DNA from: Actinomadura xylanilytica
Lineage (GTDB): Bacteria; Actinomycetota; Actinomycetes; Streptosporangiales; Streptosporangiaceae
Direction: 5' to 3'
DNA: 64,000 nt
Assembly (NCBI RefSeq): GCF_030283145.1
Contig: NZ_JASNWE010000005.1
Coordinates: forward strand, 372,001 to 436,000
Shown: in pieces, positions 60,005 through 64,000 of the stretch
Position numbering within the stretch: position 1 is the stretch's first letter
Layout of the letters: the number at the start of each line of letters is the position of its first letter
Made by a program: the position numbers and the translations under genes
The notes under the pieces: model-generated
Database searches by the model: none
Told to the model about the DNA's origin: nothing
Seen by the model: the letters and a program-made list of their open reading frames with translations, nothing else

Positions 60005-60199
60005 CGGGTCCTTCCAAGGGTGCTGTGTGCGTGAGGCCCGGTTGTCCCGGCGGGAAGGCGGCACCGGCCGGTCACGGACGAGGTGGCGCACGTCGTGCTC
60101 GTCGAGGGCCCGACGCCACCCAGGACGGCACGTGGACGCCCATGCAGGGGAGTGCGTGGCCTTCCTGGCGCGTCGTAGGTCGTATCGGCTGCCCAACTT

Positions 60200-60793
60200 T
60201 CAGCGTGGGCCAGACATGGGAGACCGGGCCTTGAACGAGTGCAGGTCGGCTACAGCGAGGGTTTGCTCCGCGTCATACGCCTCGAAGGTGCCCATGCGCT
60301 GGAAGCCGAGACGGGTGGCGAGTTTGAGGGAACGCTCGTTGGCCGTCTGGGTCACCGCCAAGACCGGCTGGTCGGGCAGCTCGCCGGCAGCGGCGCGCAA
60401 CATGGCCGTGGCGGCCTCGAATGCCAGCCCCGCACCCCAACGTCCGCGCCGGAGCAGGTAGCTCAGCTCCAGCTCCCCGCCTTCCTCGGTGACATGTCCG
60501 GGCAGGTCGGCCGAGCGGCGGTCGAGTACGAGTGTCCCGATGAACTGGTCGGTTTCCTCGTCGGCGATGACATAGGTACCGGGCTTGCCTGCAATGGCGC
60601 TGATGCCGTTCACGTCGAAGTACTGCTCGACGACGCCACGGGGCCGCGGTCCGCCGAGGTGCGCACGGACCTGTGGATCGGTCTGGAGCTCGATGAGGCC
60701 GTCGATGTCGGCGTCGTGCGCTTTTCGCAGCCGGAGACGATTCGTGGTGATCTCAGTGGCAGACAATGTAAGTAGTGCGTTCATGAGATCCAT
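60200..60793 (-). CDS. GNAT-family N-acetyltransferase
   Basis: The 197-aa GNAT of the RimJ/RimL type has ITTNRLRLRKAHDADIDGLI, then VIADEETDQFIGTLVLDRRS, the acetyl-CoA site LLRRGRWGAGLAFEAATAML and LAVTQTANERSLKLATRLGF. It probably acetylates a small molecule or protein N-terminus; the substrate is not inferable. Codon usage is less GC-biased than neighbouring genes. Confidence 0.88.
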   Translation of the reverse strand: MDLMNALLTLSATEITTNRLRLRKAHDADIDGLIELQTDPQVRAHLGGPRPRGVVEQYFDVNGISAIAGKPGTYVIADEETDQFIGTLVLDRRSADLPGHVTEEGGELELSYLLRRGRWGAGLAFEAATAMLRAAAGELPDQPVLAVTQTANERSLKLATRLGFQRMGTFEAYDAEQTLAVADLHSFKARSPMSGPR

Positions 60794-61041
60794 TATCCCG
60801 GCTCATTGGATCGAGCCACCACTACCGAGGCTGCCGGCCGGCTCACTCCCACCGATGCACGGTTTGGGCACTGCTGGGTGCCCGGGCGCTCAGATCCAGG
60901 TCGAGACGGCCCGGTTCTCGTATGCCACCGCCAGGTGGTATGAGCGCGGACAGGCGCGGCTGTCAGGCGGTGGATCGGGGTTCTGCGCACCACGGCGTGA
61001 CGCACCCGGCGCGGAGGACCGCCGCTCCGTCAGCCTGACTG

Positions 61042-61529
61042 TCACCGCGTCCAGCTCGGCAGGTACACGACATGCACTATCCCCTGGCGATCCGGTTCAT
61101 GAATCGAATAGTCGAAGCCCACGCAGTAGTGGTAGTTGCACCCGCCGGGGAAGTATCGGTAACTGCGGGCGGCCACTGCGGGGCCGGTCTTCGCCACCTC
61201 GAAGAAGTGCCGTGCCTGTTCCCTGAACACGGTGGAGCTGCCCGTCAGGAACAGCGTCTGCCCGTGCACGGGCACGGGCACGGCGCGGTGCGGGTCGGGA
61301 GGTAGATGATCGAACGCCGCGACCGTGCCGCCAACAGCCAGAACGCGCCCATCAGGCGCCCTTCCATCCGGTCCACAATGAAGTTGAACCAGTCGTCCAT
61401 CTGGCGCAATGACGCGTTCTTCAAAGGGCGGGCGGGCCTGACGACGCGATACTCGCGGTCGTCCAGCCGCACCCGCTGAACAGCGATCCGCACCCGCCGG
61501 TCGCCCGGCCGCATTCCTTGTACGACCAT
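61042..61529 (-). pseudogene. Frameshifted hypothetical ORF
   Basis: On the minus strand a start at 61529 leads into RVRLDDREYRVVRPARPLKN and QMDDWFNFIVDRMEGRLMGA. That frame stops at 61245, while a second frame continues the same protein (TLFLTGSSTVFREQARHFFE; AARSYRYFPGGCNYHYCVGF) to 61042. The switch lies near 61290-61310, where a CCCGTG repeat occurs. Either a frameshift mutation or a sequencing error splits an unknown ~160-aa protein. Confidence 0.6.
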
Positions 61530-61617
61530 CCGGCAACGGTAAGAACGATCTCGCCGCGCGGCCATCCATTTGTCGGAATGCCATCGGGATCGACGGCGGC
61601 GGGGCGGTTGGACAGGT

Positions 61618-61650
61618 GAAGGGCGGGACCGCGATGCGGTCCCGCCCTTC
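61618..61650. terminator. Perfect 15-bp hairpin, probable bidirectional terminator
   Basis: GAAGGGCGGGACCGC and its exact reverse complement flank a 3-nt loop GAT. It lies between the frameshifted ORF and the istB fragment and would terminate transcription from either side. Confidence 0.65.
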
Positions 61651-61683
61651 GTGCGGGGTGTCGCCGGGTGATCGGCCGTGTGG

Positions 61684-61776
61684 TCGACTCGCGGTGGCCA
61701 GCTCGGCGCCGCGCCGGTCGAGTTCCATGTAGCCCAGTTCGTCGATGCAGAGCAGGTCGACGCGTCCGTCGGCGAG
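61684..61776 (-). pseudogene. istB (IS21-family ATPase) fragment
   Basis: The minus strand encodes about 31 residues including ADGRVDLLCIDELGYMELDR and RGAEL, matching the Walker B/sensor region of IstB ATPases (LLCIDELGYM is diagnostic). Homology stops abruptly on both sides, so only a relic of an IS21-type element remains. No istA or terminal repeats are visible nearby. Confidence 0.7.
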
Positions 61777-61886
61777 GCCCCCGGCTCATGTGAGTGAGTC
61801 GTTTCGGCGCGTTGCGCCGCTCAGGCGACCACCCCCGTAGCAAGATGACCGCAGTGTGGTCAACTTGCTACGGAAGGTTGCTTGGT

Positions 61887-62375
61887 ATGTTCGTTCGCTA
61901 CTCGCGCCGCACGGTCGACCTACGCCACGTGTCCGCAGTCACCGTGACCGCTGCGCTCGCCGCCGGTGCAGGCGCCGGGCCGGCTCGGGCGTCGGCTCCG
62001 CAGGTGGTGACCATGAACGGTTCCTCGGTCAGCGCCGCTCCCTACAAAGGACTGAAGACGCAGAGCTTCCGCCTCGTTGATCAGAAGGACGGCAGTACCG
62101 GTATCCGCTCCTTCTACGACGACAAGATGGTGCTGACGCTGAACGGCACGTCGGTCTCCGGCCAGAAGTACGCCGGGAACGCCTGGCAGAGCTTCATGAT
62201 GGTCAAGCAGAAGGACGGCAGCACCGGCATCCGCTCCTACTACAAGCGCACGGCGCTGACCATGCAGAACGGCCGCGTGTTCGGCGCGCAATACACAGGT
62301 CAGAAGACGCAGAGCTTCAAGGTGGTCAAGCAGAGCGACGGCAGCACCGGCATCCGCGCCTTCTACAGCAAGTGA
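61887..62375 (+). CDS. Secreted protein with three ~42-residue repeats (beta-trefoil-like)
   Basis: The 162-aa product has a signal peptide: basic start MFVRYSRRT, hydrophobic VSAVTVTAALAAGAGAG and an ARASA cleavage site. The mature part is three tandem repeats ending in F-x-LVDQKDGSTGIRSFY, MMVKQKDGSTGIRSYY and KVVKQSDGSTGIRAFY. The period is about 42 residues. Three such repeats make the number and size of a beta-trefoil, as in fascin- or lectin-like domains; this is inference. No cysteine is present. GGAAGG lies upstream of the ATG. Function unknown; carbohydrate or cell-surface binding is possible. Confidence 0.8.
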   Translation: MFVRYSRRTVDLRHVSAVTVTAALAAGAGAGPARASAPQVVTMNGSSVSAAPYKGLKTQSFRLVDQKDGSTGIRSFYDDKMVLTLNGTSVSGQKYAGNAWQSFMMVKQKDGSTGIRSYYKRTALTMQNGRVFGAQYTGQKTQSFKVVKQSDGSTGIRAFYSK

Positions 62376-63031
62376 CACCCGGCCCCGGGCAGGTCCTCGA
62401 CCGGCCCCGACCGCACAACGACTCCTCGTCCTGCCAGGCGTCACACCGTGTGCAGGTCCGCGCCCGCGTGCACGGCCGCGCTGCCGGACTGGAACACCCC
62501 CGAGCGGATCCGGGAACGCTCGGCCTGGCCGCTGCCCGGCCTCGAGGTCCTGGCCGACATCGCCGCCCAGCTCCGCAGCACCATCGCCCACGCCGTCGAC
62601 CTCCCTGATGAAGGCCCGGATCGCACTGCACTCCAACGGTACTGTCGGGCCTTCGCCGGAGGAGAACCTCGCTGAGCAGGCTGACGCCCTCGCCGGGCTG
62701 TCCTCGGGCGGCGCCCACCCGGCGCCGGTCGTCCCGGGGTTCCGTCCGGTCTTCTGGTCGGTGTTCTGTTCAGGGGCTGTCCATGAACAGGACGCCCGAC
62801 CACCACCGACACCGCAGCCCGGGGGATCAGCGCAGGGTTCCGATCGTGGGCCCTGACTGCCCTTGATCCGGCGAGCGCGAAAGGGCCCCACCGTTTGGCT
62901 GGGGAAGCTCACTTGATGGTTTCGCTCGTGTCCCGGCCCAAGAGTCCGAGGCAGTGCCATCGAGCGGCAGAGGCGGCCCGTCGCCCGCCCCAGGTCCAGG
63001 AAGCTTCCGGCTGTTCAGTAGCTTCTGCCTC
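62376..63031. other. Intergenic stretch with one possible small ORF
   Basis: About 650 bp without a clear gene. A frame at 62448-62675 (+) encodes a 75-residue helical sequence (WNTPERIRERSAWPLPGLEV; LADIAAQLRSTIAHAVDLPD) with good codon bias over its first two-thirds, but no clear start signal or homology; it may be a gene remnant. Nothing else is recognisable. Confidence 0.4.
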
Positions 63032-63832
63032 ATGCAGCAGATCACCGAGTACCTCTTCGACCAGGACACCCGGCTCACCTCAGCCGGCGTCGACATCTAT
63101 GCCGCCCAGCTCACCGACCGCTGGAACACCGCCAGCGGCAACCCCAACGGTGGCTACCTGATGGCGGTGGGTGTTCGTGCTCTGCAGCAGCACTCCAAGT
63201 TCGGCGATCCGCTGGTGGCCTCGGCGTTCTTTCTCCGGCCCGGGGCACCCGGAACAGCCCGGATCCAGGTGGAGACGGCCCGCCAGGGGCGCCGGACGTC
63301 CACCAGTGAGGCCCGGATGCACCAGGACGGCAAGGAGATCTTGCGCGTCGTCGCCACGTTCGCCGACCTCGACCAGTCCAACGGCCGCACCCTGTCCCTG
63401 GCGCCCATGCCCGACCTGCCCGCGCCGGACGAGCTCGTGGACCCGCTGGCCGACGTCGCCCTGCCCGGCATCACCGTCGCCGACCGGGTCGAATACCGCG
63501 CGACCCGGCCGCCCGGCTGGCTGCGCGGCGAGCCCAGCGGCGAACCCAGCATGACCTTTTGGATGAGGTTCGCCGACGGCCGTGAACCCGACCTGGTGAG
63601 CCTGCCGTTCCTCGCCGACGCCGCCTACCCGGCCGTCATGGAACTGGGGGAACTCCCCTCCGCCACCGTTGAACTGACCATCCACCTGCGCAACCGACCT
63701 GCCCCCGGTTGGCTCGCCTGCCAGATCAACACCCGGCACCTCACCGGTGGCTTCCACGAAGAAGACTGCGATATCTGGGACTCCCAGGGCACTCTGATCG
63801 CCCAGTCCCGGCAACTCGCCCTTCTCCCATAG
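63032..63832 (+). CDS. TesB-like double-hotdog acyl-CoA thioesterase family protein
   Basis: The 266-aa protein starts with YLFDQDTRLTSAGVDIYAAQ and then has the 4HBT_3/TesB signature WNTASGNPNGGYLMAVGVRA, followed by ASAFFLRPGAPGTARIQVET, RRTSTSEARMHQDGKEILRV and the second hotdog (FLADAAYPAVMELG; VELTIHLRNRPAPGWLACQI). Members hydrolyse acyl-CoA or act as paralogues without activity. ATG at 63032 is at the start of homology. It is the last recognisable gene of the window. Confidence 0.87.
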   Translation: MQQITEYLFDQDTRLTSAGVDIYAAQLTDRWNTASGNPNGGYLMAVGVRALQQHSKFGDPLVASAFFLRPGAPGTARIQVETARQGRRTSTSEARMHQDGKEILRVVATFADLDQSNGRTLSLAPMPDLPAPDELVDPLADVALPGITVADRVEYRATRPPGWLRGEPSGEPSMTFWMRFADGREPDLVSLPFLADAAYPAVMELGELPSATVELTIHLRNRPAPGWLACQINTRHLTGGFHEEDCDIWDSQGTLIAQSRQLALLP

Positions 63833-64000
63833 CCGGACCTCACCGAGACCAGCCTCAGCTCGCTTCCGCTCGGCCTCCGTCATGATGTCTCAGGTTCGAT
63901 GGCAAGTAGCGGTCGAGGGCCTTGTCACTCGACCTGAGGCACCAACGGCCGTTCAACCGCCTCACTCTCGCTGGCACGGGACAGCTCGGTCAAGTGGGTT
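63833..64000. other. Terminal non-coding stretch
   Basis: No gene is recognisable on either strand in this stretch; it is cut by the window edge. Confidence 0.5.

Noticed and set aside
1..64000. CRISPR array, tRNA, rRNA or origin
   Set aside because: No regularly spaced repeats, no cloverleaf-like sequences and no DnaA-box cluster were recognised in a manual reading; not exhaustively tested.

Overview
This is a very GC-rich (roughly 70-75%) chromosomal window from an actinomycete. Frequent GTG starts, 4-nt ATGA/GTGA stop-start overlaps, almost exclusively G/C third codon positions and many divergent regulator-target pairs all point that way. Gene content suggests an Actinomadura or other Streptosporangiales-type organism, but the genus cannot be fixed from sequence alone.

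The left 26 kb is the right-hand part of an enediyne antitumour-antibiotic gene cluster that continues beyond base 1. Its diagnostic core is the five-gene cassette UnbL (DUF1702) - UnbV - UnbU - PKSE - thioesterase at 15.7-25.8 kb. All five genes are translationally coupled and sit behind a 389-bp AT-rich, dyad-containing leader. To the left lie tailoring genes: a partial glycosyltransferase, a Gfo/Idh-type NDP-sugar 3-ketoreductase, a NDP-hexose 2,3-dehydratase and a NDP-sugar C-3 methyltransferase. Together they predict a 2-deoxy, 3-C-methyl branched sugar. The same minus-strand block also holds a class V aminotransferase and a DUF885-type zinc peptidase, with a TldD/TldE protease pair just upstream on the same strand. 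This peptide-processing and PLP set is not part of the standard enediyne toolkit and is the most interesting lead here. Between the blocks are a SRPBCC protein, a HxlR regulator with its own palindromic operator, a LolA-like protein and an atypical ABC1/UbiB kinase.

From 26 to about 60 kb the window is accessory chromosome. It has many one- or two-component regulators (LysR x2, ECF sigma, Lrp/AsnC, XRE, ArsR x2, TrmB/ArsR-like HTH, Rrf2, TetR, HxlR, WYL, MerR), most facing or adjoining a small enzyme, transporter or SRPBCC/SnoaL/DoxX protein. Palindromic operators are visible in many of the intergenic gaps. Notable items are an ECF42-type sigma factor fused to a truncated, catalytically dead tyrosine recombinase, a decayed DUF2975/XRE pair with an in-frame stop, a HEAT-repeat protein paired with a MerR-HEAT fusion regulator, and an ABC1 kinase-P450 overlapping pair.

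The last 4 kb (60-64 kb) shows decay: a frameshifted ORF, a strong 15-bp hairpin and an IS21 istB fragment. It also carries a secreted three-repeat (beta-trefoil-like) protein and a hotdog thioesterase. I see no rRNA, tRNA, CRISPR array, intact insertion sequence or replication origin.
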